NCBI GenBank assembly: GCA_020024555.1
Contig: JAHHTQ010000005.1
Location: 24,206 to 88,205 of the forward strand
DNA from: Angelakisella sp.
GTDB lineage: Bacteria; Bacillota; Clostridia; Oscillospirales; Ruminococcaceae
Length of the DNA stretch: 64,000 nucleotides
Direction: 5' to 3'
The stretch's first letter is position 1. Each line of letters begins with the position of its first letter. Under the pieces are notes generated by a model that worked only from the letters and a program-made list of their open reading frames with translations, was not told where the DNA came from and ran no database searches. Position numbers and translations under genes: made by a program. Positions 55,801-64,000 of the stretch are shown here, in pieces.

Positions 55801-56371
55801 TATCATAGAATGGGTGGTTGCGTAAAAATTTATAGAAATTCAGTATTATATCTTCAATTTTTCTGTCATTTTTTGACGCTGCCAAAAGTTCTATCAGTTG
55901 CAAAAAATCATCATTTTTTTCTTCGTAATAATTTTCCAAAAGTTCTTTGACAAGTTTTTTTTGCATAACAGTCAAATCTTTTTCGTCACCAATGCTAAAT
56001 TCCGCGCTTAGTCCAAGTGTGTGAAAATTTGAACGTAAAAGCTGTATGCAAAATGAGTGTATTGTGCTTATGGGAGCTGAGTCTACAAGCAACAGTTGTT
56101 TTTGTAAATTTTGGTCAGCTGTATTTTTTTCTAACAAGTCCCATAATTTTTTTTGTATACGTTGCTTCATTTCTTCGGCTGCCGCATTTGTGAATGTAAC
56201 GATTAAAAGAGTATCAATATTTACAGGGTTTTCTTCATCAGTTATTTTTTCTATAACTCTTTCGGTAAGTACGGCGGTTTTGCCACTACCTGCCGCCGCA
56301 GATACAAGTATGTCTCCGCCCTTTCCGTATATAGCGTTCAGTTGTTCATTTGTCCATTTCATATTTGCCAT
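52838..56371 (-). CDS. addA: ATP-dependent helicase/nuclease subunit A
   Basis: A 1177-residue UvrD-like helicase with a C-terminal nuclease, the AddA subunit of the AddAB complex that resects double-strand breaks for recombination. It has WTNEQLNAIYGKGGDILVSA at the start, Walker A SAAAGSGKTAVLTERV, motif II LIDEYQDTN, motif VI (LYVALTRAKQYLIIS) and the nuclease motif LVLIDYKTD. It starts 28 bases after addB and has gaggagg. Confidence 0.97.
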   Translation of the reverse strand: MANMKWTNEQLNAIYGKGGDILVSAAAGSGKTAVLTERVIEKITDEENPVNIDTLLIVTFTNAAAEEMKQRIQKKLWDLLEKNTADQNLQKQLLLVDSAPISTIHSFCIQLLRSNFHTLGLSAEFSIGDEKDLTVMQKKLVKELLENYYEEKNDDFLQLIELLAASKNDRKIEDIILNFYKFLRNHPFYDNWLKAAERNYSSEMVLENTDWYKIIINYVTDALNYCKELVTYTDELCSTDSDLYSFYEKTLKSDITLIDNIILELNKNDWDKIQKSINNANFARLNRTKDYDDAEFKEKISDLRNETKATIKALKEKIFIITKDTYKNDNVYLEPLVKILFRMVMDFDKMYSKAKLEKNQLDFNDLEHYTLKLLYTQTQDGYILTEEAKHLKKQYSEVLIDEYQDTNETQEMIFEAISNNNRFLVGDVKQSIYRFRQARPENFLAKKNNYTPFNNKDFPAKIMLSANFRTRQESTELINYICHDIFNETVGEMDYSSEDMLYSKGQFDYTTKKAVELLITDKSIYPEENGNIQAKTVADRINTMLKSKVQIEYVTKNEENENIIAYRDIEPNDICILMRSRTAMPTYTEELEKYGITAVSDAQDEFLTSYEIAPIISYLKILQNPMLNFELCEVLSSYLYGFSSEMLANLRIDKSKNVFTVLMQEENKNNENIAEFLSDYTLLRNESVSRKASEILQMIYTLTSAENKVTALSGGDMRLANLRLLLNYADTYSNSYDIGSFVTYIYNMEDVDCDLEAAQFASKNSVKIMTVHKSKGLEFPVVILAETETSFNNIDLRESIILNATYGAAFKLKNTDKMIQHKTLPYIAVSIENQRAMLSEEIRILYVALTRAKQYLIISADDNKLNTMCKYATLPYINNKINPWNIRSANNFYSWIIMSLVHHPQFNVNIEGIEPIINHSAKNYGELTVSVPQIDTQNKSDSEKPQEKNIVIDYNKSKIIEDNILWQYPFEEDTKTPVKFSVSSLSKGEYEEQYYFNRKPKIFTNQQSSPTERGTATHKFMQYVDFKQMPNNIDKELKRMVDKKFLTENEAKLINKKMLFQLFTSNFGKRILNSSYIKREMRFMYKYTRDELENIIGKNTEIGDTTVIQGASDCILYEDDGLVLIDYKTDFATDINELKEKYAIQLELYKDIIQRILGKKVKEKIIFSFYLNMAIDI

Positions 56372-56399
56372 ATAAACAAATACCTCCTCTCATAAAAAT

Positions 56400-59300
56400 T
56401 TAACTGTTTTCTTCTTCGTTGTCATCTAATGATTGTATAATTTCCATTTCGGCATTTGTATATGTAATGTCTTTATATACTTTTTTATATTTATTTTTGC
56501 ATAAAACAGCATTTGGACAGTACTCACAGGCAAATTTCATATTTTTCTTTATCGGATTGGGTAGGATATTTCCGTCAAGTATATTTTTACCCATAGTTTC
56601 TATTTTTTCATATACTGCCTCTTTTACATAGTCCAGTGCTTTTTTTGAAATAGTTGTATTGGTTTTTTTGGGCGTACCGTTTTTGGTTAGTGATATAGGA
56701 ATAAATTTACCGCCAATACCATGCTCCATAGCGTCTAATATATGTATATCGTTTACAATCAGACCGTTTGGAAGAAGATTTTTATCCATAACGGCTTTGC
56801 TTGACGCATCATCTAAATCATCAGTACTGTCTATCGGTTTTACATTAATCGGCGAATAGAGAATACCTGCGGGTTGGAGTTCGCCATAAGGATATTTTTT
56901 GTCATCGCACAGCGCAAAAAGATATATGAGCATTTGCATATTCAGACCATAGAAAACTTCATTGAGGGAAAATGTTTTATCGCCTGATTTATAGTCTGTT
57001 ACACGCGCGTAATTTTTGCCGTCTATTTTCGCAATATCTATTCTGTCGATACTGCCGTTTACGTTTATTATTGTGCCGTCAATATTTACGGAAATAGGCT
57101 CTATTTTACAGAACTTGGCAACTTTTACTTCTGTTCCCACAGGCGCAAAGTCACTTTCTTTAAATTCACGTCCAATACGTTCAACTATTATATAAAGCAT
57201 ATTTGACAGTCTTTCTACATTGTAATTAAAACGGGTGTCCTCTATTGAATCCTTTGTGGTTATGGATTTTATATAGTCGGTAAGAGAATCTCTGATTTTT
57301 TCTTTTAGGCTCGTTTCATTCAAATCTATAATATTTTTATATCCTATATCATTTATGATTTTGTCCAATACGAAGTGCATCGCGCTACCGGTTATTAATG
57401 GATTGTACTCTGCCTTTTCACGCTTTTTTATTTTCAGCATATTTTCTGTGAAAAACATAAATGGGCAAGTATAAAATTTTTCTATCTTTGTGGGTGAAAG
57501 ATTCATTTCATTGCCAATCAGTCTTTTTGCTGTTTCCGGCAAGATATTTTGCGCCAACTTTTCATTAAAAATATCTTCAACAGAGTCAATAAATTTTTTA
57601 TCATTAAGTTTTTGCAACATATATAGTTCTGTATAACAGTCAATTTGTCTGCTCTTTAATTTAACATATTGACTTCTAAGAGTGAAAACATCATATATAT
57701 AGTGTGTTGATGATAAATTATCGGCATTTATTTTATTGATTTTAAGAGTCTTTTGAGCTTGTTCGATAATGAGTGACGGTTCAAGCGTTGTTCCTGTCAG
57801 TGTCGATAAACAGTAGCTTAGGTATAGTTTTTCCTGTGGTGAGGTTATGGCTGTATATAGGTACATTTTTTCGATAATAGCCTTTTGAAAAGGATTAAGA
57901 TTTATCTCTATACCCATATTTATCAGTTCATCTTGTTCATTTTTCGTAAATACGCCTTTGTATGATAGTTTTTGCGGAAAAATACCACTGTTTAGACCGA
58001 AGGCAAAAGTAATTTTCGGTGAGTCGAAACGGGAGATATCCGCGCTGCCGGCGACAACACAGTCAAGAGTATTTGGAATATTGCCCACTTCAAGCGTATC
58101 TATGGCATTTATAAATATTTCGCAAAGTTCTTTTTTGTCAAGATATGTTTTGCCGATAATATCGCTGAATAAATCCAAAATATCCATAAGTAAGTTATAC
58201 ATATTGGCTGAATTTTGTATTGCCTCTTTGTAATTCTTATCTTCTGCATTTTGATTGTGGATATTATAGTAGTAATTACTTATGTTATCTATGAGCGATA
58301 TATTTGTAATATAGTTAAATACAGCTTCTGTAAAAGAAATTCCGTCACTTTTTTTGATTTCCTGTAAAAAGTTTTGTAGAGGTTCAACTATTTTTTTACG
58401 TGTATTTTCAATGGATAAGAGTATTTCGGCATCTTCCTCGGACAATTCGCCCTGTAACCCTTTTGGCGAATTAAGAAACGGTAATTTTAATTGTCGTCCG
58501 TTAATGTTCCATATATAACAGTAGTTTTCAAAATCAGAATATTCATTTTGTGAAATATTGAGCGCGGGATTTCTTGCCAGTCGCAATATTCCTTCGGTAG
58601 TAAATCCTTTATTGCCTATTTCGGCTATTGTTTTGACGCATGAGAAAATCGGTTGGGAAGTAACCTTTTCTTTTTTTGAGAAAAATACAGGTATATCATA
58701 TATTTTAAATACAGTTTCAAGTATTGCGGAATTGTCGTCAAGGTTTCTTGTGATTAGCGCAATATCCTTATATCTGTAATTTTCTTTATGAACAAGTCTT
58801 TTGATTTCGGAGGCTATGTACATTAATTCATCATAAACATTTCCACATTCTGTTATGGTTATACTGTTGTCGCCGTTTATTGTTTTTGTGATTTTTGAGC
58901 CTTTAAGTATCTCGCCTATGCTTTTAAGATTTTGGCTCTTTGCTCTGTAATTTTCATTTAATATAATTGGGACTTTTACTGTTTGCAGAGCTTTTTTGCC
59001 TGTCTCTATAAACCATTTGGCTGTCTGTTTCATCAGCAAAAATATATCAAAACCGTTGATGTTAATATTATCGCTACATAGTGACAGATAGACATCGTCA
59101 CTATTGTTAATCATTATTTCAAGCATTCTCTTTTGCGGAGGACTGAAATAATCAAAGCTATCTATAAAAATATTTTTACCTTTGAAGAAATCATTTATTT
59201 CATCAAGTCTAATGGCGCGGGATATATCATCAAGCGGATCTTTGTAGTTTTGTTCTATCATTGACTGATACACACTGTAAATAAGTTTTATGTCAGATAA

Positions 59301-59753
59301 TTTTTTTGAAAGCTGTTCATCATTTGTTTGGCTTATTACTTTTTCTATCTCGTCAGGATACGCTCCACAGGCTTTCAGTTCCTCAATGGTATTTGTCATT
59401 GTGGTTATAAAGCTGTTTTTGTCATGCAGTTCGCCATATACGCAAAAATCGTCTTTAACTTGTTGCAAACTCAGTTTCATAAGTATCAATTTTGCTGTGT
59501 CATTTAGCGACTTTCCGCATACTCCGCCATATATATTAAAGATATTTTCGCATAGTCTGTTAAAAGACAAGACTGTTATTTTGTCAAGCTGTAACCCATT
59601 TGTAAAGTCAAGTAATTTTTGCTCAATGGCAAAAGAAAATTGTTCTGGCACTACTATCAAACATTCTTTTCCGTCCTTTGCATATTCAATGGCAGTATTA
59701 AGCATAGTTGTGGTTTTGCCTGCGCCGGCAGTCCCAAGTATTAGTTGAAGCAT
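56400..59753 (-). CDS. addB: ATP-dependent helicase/nuclease subunit B
   Basis: A 1117-residue AddB. The N-terminus has Walker A (LILGTAGAGKTTTMLN). The C-terminal nuclease contains VTDYKSGDKTFSL and an iron-sulphur site made by FYTCPFMFF and FACEYCPNAVLC, as in AddB proteins. AddB pairs with AddA, recognises the recombination hotspot and cuts one strand. The order addB-addA is the usual one. Confidence 0.96.
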   Translation of the reverse strand: MLQLILGTAGAGKTTTMLNTAIEYAKDGKECLIVVPEQFSFAIEQKLLDFTNGLQLDKITVLSFNRLCENIFNIYGGVCGKSLNDTAKLILMKLSLQQVKDDFCVYGELHDKNSFITTMTNTIEELKACGAYPDEIEKVISQTNDEQLSKKLSDIKLIYSVYQSMIEQNYKDPLDDISRAIRLDEINDFFKGKNIFIDSFDYFSPPQKRMLEIMINNSDDVYLSLCSDNININGFDIFLLMKQTAKWFIETGKKALQTVKVPIILNENYRAKSQNLKSIGEILKGSKITKTINGDNSITITECGNVYDELMYIASEIKRLVHKENYRYKDIALITRNLDDNSAILETVFKIYDIPVFFSKKEKVTSQPIFSCVKTIAEIGNKGFTTEGILRLARNPALNISQNEYSDFENYCYIWNINGRQLKLPFLNSPKGLQGELSEEDAEILLSIENTRKKIVEPLQNFLQEIKKSDGISFTEAVFNYITNISLIDNISNYYYNIHNQNAEDKNYKEAIQNSANMYNLLMDILDLFSDIIGKTYLDKKELCEIFINAIDTLEVGNIPNTLDCVVAGSADISRFDSPKITFAFGLNSGIFPQKLSYKGVFTKNEQDELINMGIEINLNPFQKAIIEKMYLYTAITSPQEKLYLSYCLSTLTGTTLEPSLIIEQAQKTLKINKINADNLSSTHYIYDVFTLRSQYVKLKSRQIDCYTELYMLQKLNDKKFIDSVEDIFNEKLAQNILPETAKRLIGNEMNLSPTKIEKFYTCPFMFFTENMLKIKKREKAEYNPLITGSAMHFVLDKIINDIGYKNIIDLNETSLKEKIRDSLTDYIKSITTKDSIEDTRFNYNVERLSNMLYIIVERIGREFKESDFAPVGTEVKVAKFCKIEPISVNIDGTIINVNGSIDRIDIAKIDGKNYARVTDYKSGDKTFSLNEVFYGLNMQMLIYLFALCDDKKYPYGELQPAGILYSPINVKPIDSTDDLDDASSKAVMDKNLLPNGLIVNDIHILDAMEHGIGGKFIPISLTKNGTPKKTNTTISKKALDYVKEAVYEKIETMGKNILDGNILPNPIKKNMKFACEYCPNAVLCKNKYKKVYKDITYTNAEMEIIQSLDDNEEENS

Positions 59754-59860
59754 AATAATTCACCTCAATTATCCAGTTTTATATTAATAAAATAAGTGTA
59801 GCACAATAAAAAGCCATAATCAAATTATTAGTTCGACATAATAAGAGTAATTTTATTACT

Positions 59861-60925
59861 TTATACAATTTCACTCAGTATTTTACATACAGTATCAACA
59901 GGTATTTTATATATATCGGTATTGCCAATTTCTTTTGGCAAGACAAAGGTTATATTGCTGTCATTATTCTTTTTATCATTGCCCATAAAGTCTATCAATG
60001 TGTTAATGTCTTTTTTTTCGCATATTTTTTGCAAGGAATAATCAATATTGTATTTTTGCAAAGTTTTAATAACAGTGCTGCTTATAGAGTTATCAAGACC
60101 AAAATATTTTTCAGCGAAAAGTGTTTCGTACACAAGTCCTATTCCGACAGCTTTGCCATGGGAGATACTGTGATTTGTAAATTGTTCAATGGAATGTGCT
60201 ATTGTGTGTCCGAAGTTTAATTTTTGTCTTACGCCAACATCGAACTCATCACATTCTACATATTTAGCCTTAATTCTAATACATTCTGTAATAATATCAT
60301 AGATATTTACGTTATTCTCCAAAAGTTTTGTTATTATATTGTTTTTTTCTAGAATACCGTATTTTATTACTTCTGTTATACCTTCGCAAAAAATATCCTG
60401 CGGTAATTTATCGATAATATCTGTATCACAAAAAACAAATTTAGGTTGATGAAATACACCGACCAAGTTTTTACCCATATCAATGTTTATTGCGGTTTTT
60501 CCGCCGATTGAGGCATCTACCATAGCCATTAGTGTGGTCGGAACCTGAATAAAAGTCATACCACGTTTATAGATACCTGTTGCAAAGCCTGTAATGTCGC
60601 CAACTACACCGCCCCCCAGCGCTATAACCACATCATTTCTGTTAATATTGTTCTGCGCCAAAAAGTTTGTTATCTTTATTGTTTCGTCAAAAGTTTTTGA
60701 GTTTTCGCCATTTGGCATAACATAAATTACAGTTGTTATGCCTTCTTTTTTTATACTCTCGTTTACTGTATTACAGTACTTTTGCATAACTATATCATCT
60801 GTTATAATAACGGCTGTTTTGTAGCCAAGTTCTTTTATATATTTGCCGATTTTATCAATATAATTTCTGTCAATATATATTTTATATGGATTTTCTGTAT
60901 TAATTGTAATGTTATTAATTTTTAT
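59861..60925 (-). CDS. aroB: 3-dehydroquinate synthase with non-canonical start
   Basis: This enzyme closes the DAHP carbocycle in the shikimate pathway. It has GENSKTFDE, ALGGGVVGDITGFATGIYKR, VPTTLMAMVDASIGGKTAIN, GKNLVGVFHQP, and His ligands in LNFGHTIAHSIEQ. The first in-frame ATG (60787) would drop 46 residues that continue the family fold (KINNITINTENPYKIYI, KTAVIITDD). The full frame begins at ATA 60925, overlapping the cobI stop as TGATA behind aaagga; CTG 60928 and ATT 60919 are alternatives. The length of ~354 then matches the family. Confidence 0.88.
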   Translation of the reverse strand: MKINNITINTENPYKIYIDRNYIDKIGKYIKELGYKTAVIITDDIVMQKYCNTVNESIKKEGITTVIYVMPNGENSKTFDETIKITNFLAQNNINRNDVVIALGGGVVGDITGFATGIYKRGMTFIQVPTTLMAMVDASIGGKTAINIDMGKNLVGVFHQPKFVFCDTDIIDKLPQDIFCEGITEVIKYGILEKNNIITKLLENNVNIYDIITECIRIKAKYVECDEFDVGVRQKLNFGHTIAHSIEQFTNHSISHGKAVGIGLVYETLFAEKYFGLDNSISSTVIKTLQKYNIDYSLQKICEKKDINTLIDFMGNDKKNNDSNITFVLPKEIGNTDIYKIPVDTVCKILSEIV

Positions 60926-61605
60926 CAGTCCTTTATAATGATTGTAGTAAAGTAAGATGAGTTTAAGTCAATATCTTCTATTTTTTTATAAATTTTTTCG
61001 TCGGGCAAGCCACAGTTTTGCACAGCCATTGCCTTATCTTGTAGCCCATATTTTTTTATTTCATCTACTATATTTTTAAGCTCTTTTCCACTTTTCATAA
61101 TAACTTTTGTACCTTCAAAAGAAAGAGCATCGCCGATATTGCTTGCCGGTAGTATGTGAATTGGTTTGTGCATAGTTGTAAGGCTTGTATTAAGTTTTGC
61201 GGCAACAGTGCAAAAACTTGTTACGCCGGAAATCATTTCACACTCAAATCCACGTTCTGTTAATATTTCCATTATGTATGCAAATGTGGAATATACCGAT
61301 ATATCTCCGAGATTTAGCATTGCCACATCTTGACCGTCAATAAGGTATTGCGCAATAGTATCAGCAATATTATTGTGACTTTCGTTAAGCTTTTGTGTAT
61401 CCCGTGTCATCAAAAAGTTTAGTGGCAGAATGGTTTTTTGTGACATATCAACTATTTGGCTAGCTATATTAAAGGCAAGCATTTTTTTGTTATTTGTTAT
61501 TGGTGTAGCTATTATATTACATTTTTCGATTGTTTTAACAGCTTTGATTGTCATTAGTTGTGGATCTCCCGATCCAACACTTACGCCATAAAATTTTCCC
61601 TTCAT
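60925..61605 (-). CDS. cobI: precorrin-2 C20-methyltransferase (CobI/CbiL)
   Basis: A 226-residue tetrapyrrole methylase. It has FYGVSVGSGDPQLMTIKAVK at the start, NLGDISVYSTFAYI and EMISGVTSFC. CobI/CbiL is an early corrin ring step of vitamin B12 synthesis; the anaerobic and aerobic forms are hard to separate by eye. It is isolated here and shares its 3' end with aroB, so the two are probably translated together. No other cob/cbi gene is seen. Confidence 0.9.
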   Translation of the reverse strand: MKGKFYGVSVGSGDPQLMTIKAVKTIEKCNIIATPITNNKKMLAFNIASQIVDMSQKTILPLNFLMTRDTQKLNESHNNIADTIAQYLIDGQDVAMLNLGDISVYSTFAYIMEILTERGFECEMISGVTSFCTVAAKLNTSLTTMHKPIHILPASNIGDALSFEGTKVIMKSGKELKNIVDEIKKYGLQDKAMAVQNCGLPDEKIYKKIEDIDLNSSYFTTIIIKD

Positions 61606-61645
61606 TTATTATAAAACCTTTCTGTAATTTTGTAGTTTAATAAAA

Positions 61646-61688
61646 AAACAGACCATTCTTATTTTGCAAAAAAAGAAAAAGTCTGTTT
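61646..61688 (-). terminator. terminator after the unknown gene at 61700
   Basis: An 8-bp stem aaacagac / gtctgttt with a long A/T-rich loop and minus-strand T-run, just after the stop at 61700. Confidence 0.6.
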
Positions 61689-61699
61689 AAAAAATATAA

Positions 61700-62227
61700 T
61701 TATATTGATTTAAAAGTATAGCTTGTAATAATGTCAGTGAAAAGTGAGCGATATTCATCTTCAAGATTATTACCGCATTCTATTAATTTTTCGTTTTCTT
61801 CGTTTACACAAAGTTCTGAATATATTTTACCGATATGTCCGGCTTGCTTTCGGTCTTCCATAATATACAGTGTGTATGCAACGTTATCTGTAATAATATC
61901 GGATATTTCTTTATCTTCTTCCAAAAGAGCCTTTTTGAAGCTACCAAGAGCAGATTTTTGTAAAATTTCATCAGTAATATTAAGTTCGAGTTCATCACAC
62001 ATCAAAAATGATATAAGAGTTAATTTTTGTCTTTTATACTCATCATTTTTGAAACGTTTTGCAGTGTTCAAAAAGCAGTTTGCAAGAAGTTTCCCCATTT
62101 CATTTGTTTTATCAATATTTCCGTTATCTTTGTGAGCCAAAAAAGCTTTTGCGGAATCTTCGCTATTGATAATATCATTTGAAACAGTTGTATTTTCAGA
62201 TTTATAAATTTTTACATCATCTTCCAT
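61700..62227 (-). CDS. hypothetical protein (175 aa)
   Basis: I do not recognise this protein. It is acidic, soluble and mostly helical by composition (FLNTAKRFKNDEYKRQKLTL, LGSFKKALLEEDKEISDIIT, YTLYIMEDRKQAGHIGKIYS), without signal peptide or membrane helices. It has a good aaggggt ribosome site and its own terminator, so it is likely real. Confidence 0.65.
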   Translation of the reverse strand: MEDDVKIYKSENTTVSNDIINSEDSAKAFLAHKDNGNIDKTNEMGKLLANCFLNTAKRFKNDEYKRQKLTLISFLMCDELELNITDEILQKSALGSFKKALLEEDKEISDIITDNVAYTLYIMEDRKQAGHIGKIYSELCVNEENEKLIECGNNLEDEYRSLFTDIITSYTFKSI

Positions 62228-62302
62228 AATTACAACCCCTTTTTTTACAATTACTATGTTTATATCATAAAATATTAATATGTATAATTATAAGCTTTAA
62301 TA

Positions 62303-62554
62303 TTAAGCGTTTACAACAAGTTCTTTCAGCGCTTTTGCAAGTTGGTCGGGACATGAAGTCTCTTTGTTTCCGCAAGTAATTCCTTCCAAACGTGTGATAA
62401 CATCTTCAACAGGCATTCCTATTACAAGCGCAGAGATACCTTTCAGGTTACCGTTACAGCCACCTGTGAAAGACATAGTTTTGATAGTTCCGTCCTCTAC
62501 CTCAAAATTTATTTCTCTTGAACATACGCCGGTTGGCTTAAATGTATATGTCAT
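62303..62554 (-). CDS. TSCPD domain protein (TIGR03905 type)
   Basis: An 83-residue protein that starts MTYTFKPTGVCSREINFEVE and contains GGCNGNLKGISALV and TCGNKETSCPDQLAKAL. This is the stand-alone TSCPD domain, also found at the C-terminus of some ribonucleotide reductases, with conserved Cys suggesting a metal or redox site. The function is unknown. Confidence 0.87.
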   Translation of the reverse strand: MTYTFKPTGVCSREINFEVEDGTIKTMSFTGGCNGNLKGISALVIGMPVEDVITRLEGITCGNKETSCPDQLAKALKELVVNA

Positions 62555-62653
62555 ATATTTCCTCCTAATATAATTTTAAAATTTATATTAGTATTATACT
62601 ATATGCTTTTTAGATATGCAATATACACAGCAATCAATTTATAAATATATATA

Positions 62654-63676
62654 CTATTTAGAAAACTGTATAAACTCTTTTTTCCATTCATCAAGTTCAT
62701 TCATCAATATTTTCTTTATATCTGCGTTGGCAAATGAAACTTTTAATGATTGCTCCATTAATGTAACTATGTCTGATTTAGAAAGATTAAAATATTTTTG
62801 CGATATTTTTAATTCTTTTATTATTGATGTATTGGTAACAGTTCTATTGTCTGTATTTATTGAAATATTTACGCCCTGCTCAAAAAATTCATTAAACGGA
62901 TATTCATTAAAACTTAATGCTGCTTTTGTTTGAAGATTGCTACTGGGACACATTTCTATGCCTATTCCGTTTTTAATTACTTCTTTTTGTAATTCTTTAT
63001 CCCCTTGCATAGCAATTCCATGACCTATTCGTTTAGCGCCATATTTAATAGCCAGCTCAATATTTTTTTTTCTTCCACATTCACCCGAGTGTATGGTAAA
63101 CGGAATATTTTGAAGATAGGCTTTTCTGAAATATCCTTCAAAAAGCTCATTGTTAAATCCTGCCTCATCTCCGGCAAGGTCAACTCCGCAAACACCTATA
63201 TTTAAATATTTTTTTGCTAATTCCAAAATTCGTAAATTATCTTTTTCACTAAAATGACGCATTCCGCATAAGATAAGATTTGCTATAATTCCCGTGTCTG
63301 CATAAGCCTTTTTCAGTCCCGAAATACACGCCTCGATAATTTTTTCCGATGATAAATTTTGATGTTCCGATAATAGTGGTGAAAACCTTAATTCCAAATA
63401 TCTGACACCCTCTTTGGAAGCCTGTACAGCAGTTTCATAACTTGCAATAAAAAATGCTTTTTCTGTTTTTAAACATTTTAACGGCAAATCAAATGCTTTT
63501 AAATATTCAAGCAAACTTTTACAGTCGTCATTTACTTCTATTAATTTTCTAAAAGCATCTTCATTTTCCGGAATAGATATATTTTCCATATAACATAATT
63601 TTTTTAGTGTGGAAATAGGAATAGAACCGTCTAAATGACAATGTAATTCTATTTTAGGTAATTTTTTAAGCCACAT
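62654..63676 (-). CDS. add: adenosine deaminase
   Basis: A 340-residue amidohydrolase that converts adenosine to inosine for purine salvage. Metal and catalytic residues are visible: IELHCHLDGS near the start, GVDLAGDEA, TIHSGECG, RIGHGIA, and ISINTDNRTV (where the usual SLNTDDP metal Asp is kept). ATG 63676 follows aaaggaaa; TTG 63682 is an alternative. Adenine deaminase is a less likely assignment. Confidence 0.93.
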   Translation of the reverse strand: MWLKKLPKIELHCHLDGSIPISTLKKLCYMENISIPENEDAFRKLIEVNDDCKSLLEYLKAFDLPLKCLKTEKAFFIASYETAVQASKEGVRYLELRFSPLLSEHQNLSSEKIIEACISGLKKAYADTGIIANLILCGMRHFSEKDNLRILELAKKYLNIGVCGVDLAGDEAGFNNELFEGYFRKAYLQNIPFTIHSGECGRKKNIELAIKYGAKRIGHGIAMQGDKELQKEVIKNGIGIEMCPSSNLQTKAALSFNEYPFNEFFEQGVNISINTDNRTVTNTSIIKELKISQKYFNLSKSDIVTLMEQSLKVSFANADIKKILMNELDEWKKEFIQFSK

Positions 63677-63808
63677 ATCCAATTTCCTTTCTTTTGATTA
63701 AATTTTATTTATAACTTAGTATACATTTAAATTTTATAAAGTCAAGAAATTGTACTTATTTTTTTAGATTATAAATAATATCTGACATAAAATATGTTTA
63801 TGTAATAT

Positions 63809-64000
63809 GAGCGGCGGTTCGCCGAAAGGCTTAGCTTTGTAAATAATAATAGTTTGATGTGAGAGTATAAAAAAGACGTGAACAAGAATTTTGCTCACGT
63901 CTCACGAGTGGCGGTTCGCCGAAATGCTTATCATTGTAAATAATGATAGTCTGACGTGAGAACAAAAAATAAGATATAAACATAAACTTTGCTCACGTTC
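63809..64000. repeat. tandem ~97-bp structured repeat at right edge (two units)
   Basis: Unit 1 starts at 63809 and unit 2 at 63906. Each has gag-ggcggttcgccgaaa (hairpin GGCG-GTT-CGCC), an A/T-rich middle with ttgtaaataat, and a GTGAG ... CTCAC stem (gatgtgag or gacgtgag with ctcacgt). The second unit runs off the window. No coding sequence is evident in 63683-64000; the upstream ~125 bases are the add promoter region. Confidence 0.75.

Noticed and set aside
60787..60925. Treating ATG 60787 as the aroB start
   Set aside because: The 46 codons upstream continue the AroB fold without a stop, and the shorter protein would lack its first strand and helix.
63809..64000. CRISPR array at the right edge
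   Set aside because: The unit is ~97 bp and repeated through most of its length; there are no short repeats with unique spacers and no cas genes.

Overview
The window is about 64 kb of AT-rich DNA from a flagellated, low-GC Gram-positive bacterium, most likely an anaerobe of the class Clostridia (Lachnospirales or a near relative; this is inference). The support is a Bacillus/Clostridium-style flagellar-chemotaxis operon (FliY, CheC, CheD), a CIRCE-controlled groESL, a tRNA-Thr T-box, a lysine riboswitch, AddAB instead of RecBCD, RNase J, a DnaD/DnaI-type replication pair, meso-diaminopimelate dehydrogenase, PduL plus acetate kinase, and frequent TTG/GTG starts behind strong Shine-Dalgarno sequences.

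Layout. 1-12155 (+): a flagellar/chemotaxis operon, partial fliY-cheY-fliO-fliP-fliQ-fliR-flhB-flhA-sigma28-two FlgG-type rod/hook genes-cheC-cheD-fapA(DUF342). No flhF or flhG lies between flhA and the sigma factor. 12202-15630 (+): a DUF2752 protein, two tandem TM2-domain paralogues and a chemoreceptor. 15704-19610: envelope genes (polysaccharide deacetylase, D-Ala-D-Ala carboxypeptidase, class B penicillin-binding protein). 19887-21754 (+): lysine riboswitch plus NhaC-family transporter. 21926-27585 (-): RNase J, a PflX-like radical SAM protein, a DnaI/DnaC-like ATPase and a DnaD protein. 28292-30329 (-): groES-groEL behind CIRCE. 30610-32349 (+): ackA and an unknown gene. 32502-36244 (-): CrtO-like membrane protein, ddh, ECF-like membrane protein, J-domain protein and DUF5685 protein. 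36612-39582 (-): DUF3842 protein, an Lrp regulator overlapping an aminotransferase, and a PHP-family phosphatase. 39699-43946 (+): T-box thrS, then a MarR-MATE pair behind a palindrome-overlapped promoter. 43999-45198 (-): EpsG-like protein. 45328-45675 (+): RNase P RNA. 45807-48839 (-): feoA-feoA-feoB and a small Cys-rich membrane protein, with three GTTAG-N6-CTAAC boxes. 48964-51987 (+): RlmA-like methyltransferase, DAHP synthase, a metallo-beta-lactamase-fold hydrolase, a 42-aa ORF and a PH-domain protein. 52078-63676 (-): pduL, addB-addA, cobI-aroB, an unknown protein, a TSCPD protein and adenosine deaminase. The right edge carries the start of a tandem ~97-bp non-coding repeat.

The most interesting items are: a ~180-bp MITE-like element in two copies (27996-28176 and 36410-36588) with terminal inverted repeats and conserved internal hairpins; the structured ~97-bp tandem repeat at the right end; an aroB with a conserved N-terminus but no ATG/GTG/TTG start; the three presumptive iron boxes around feo; and a 16-bp perfect inverted repeat straddling a consensus promoter ahead of marR-MATE. 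I see no CRISPR array, insertion sequence with a transposase, prophage or tRNA gene.
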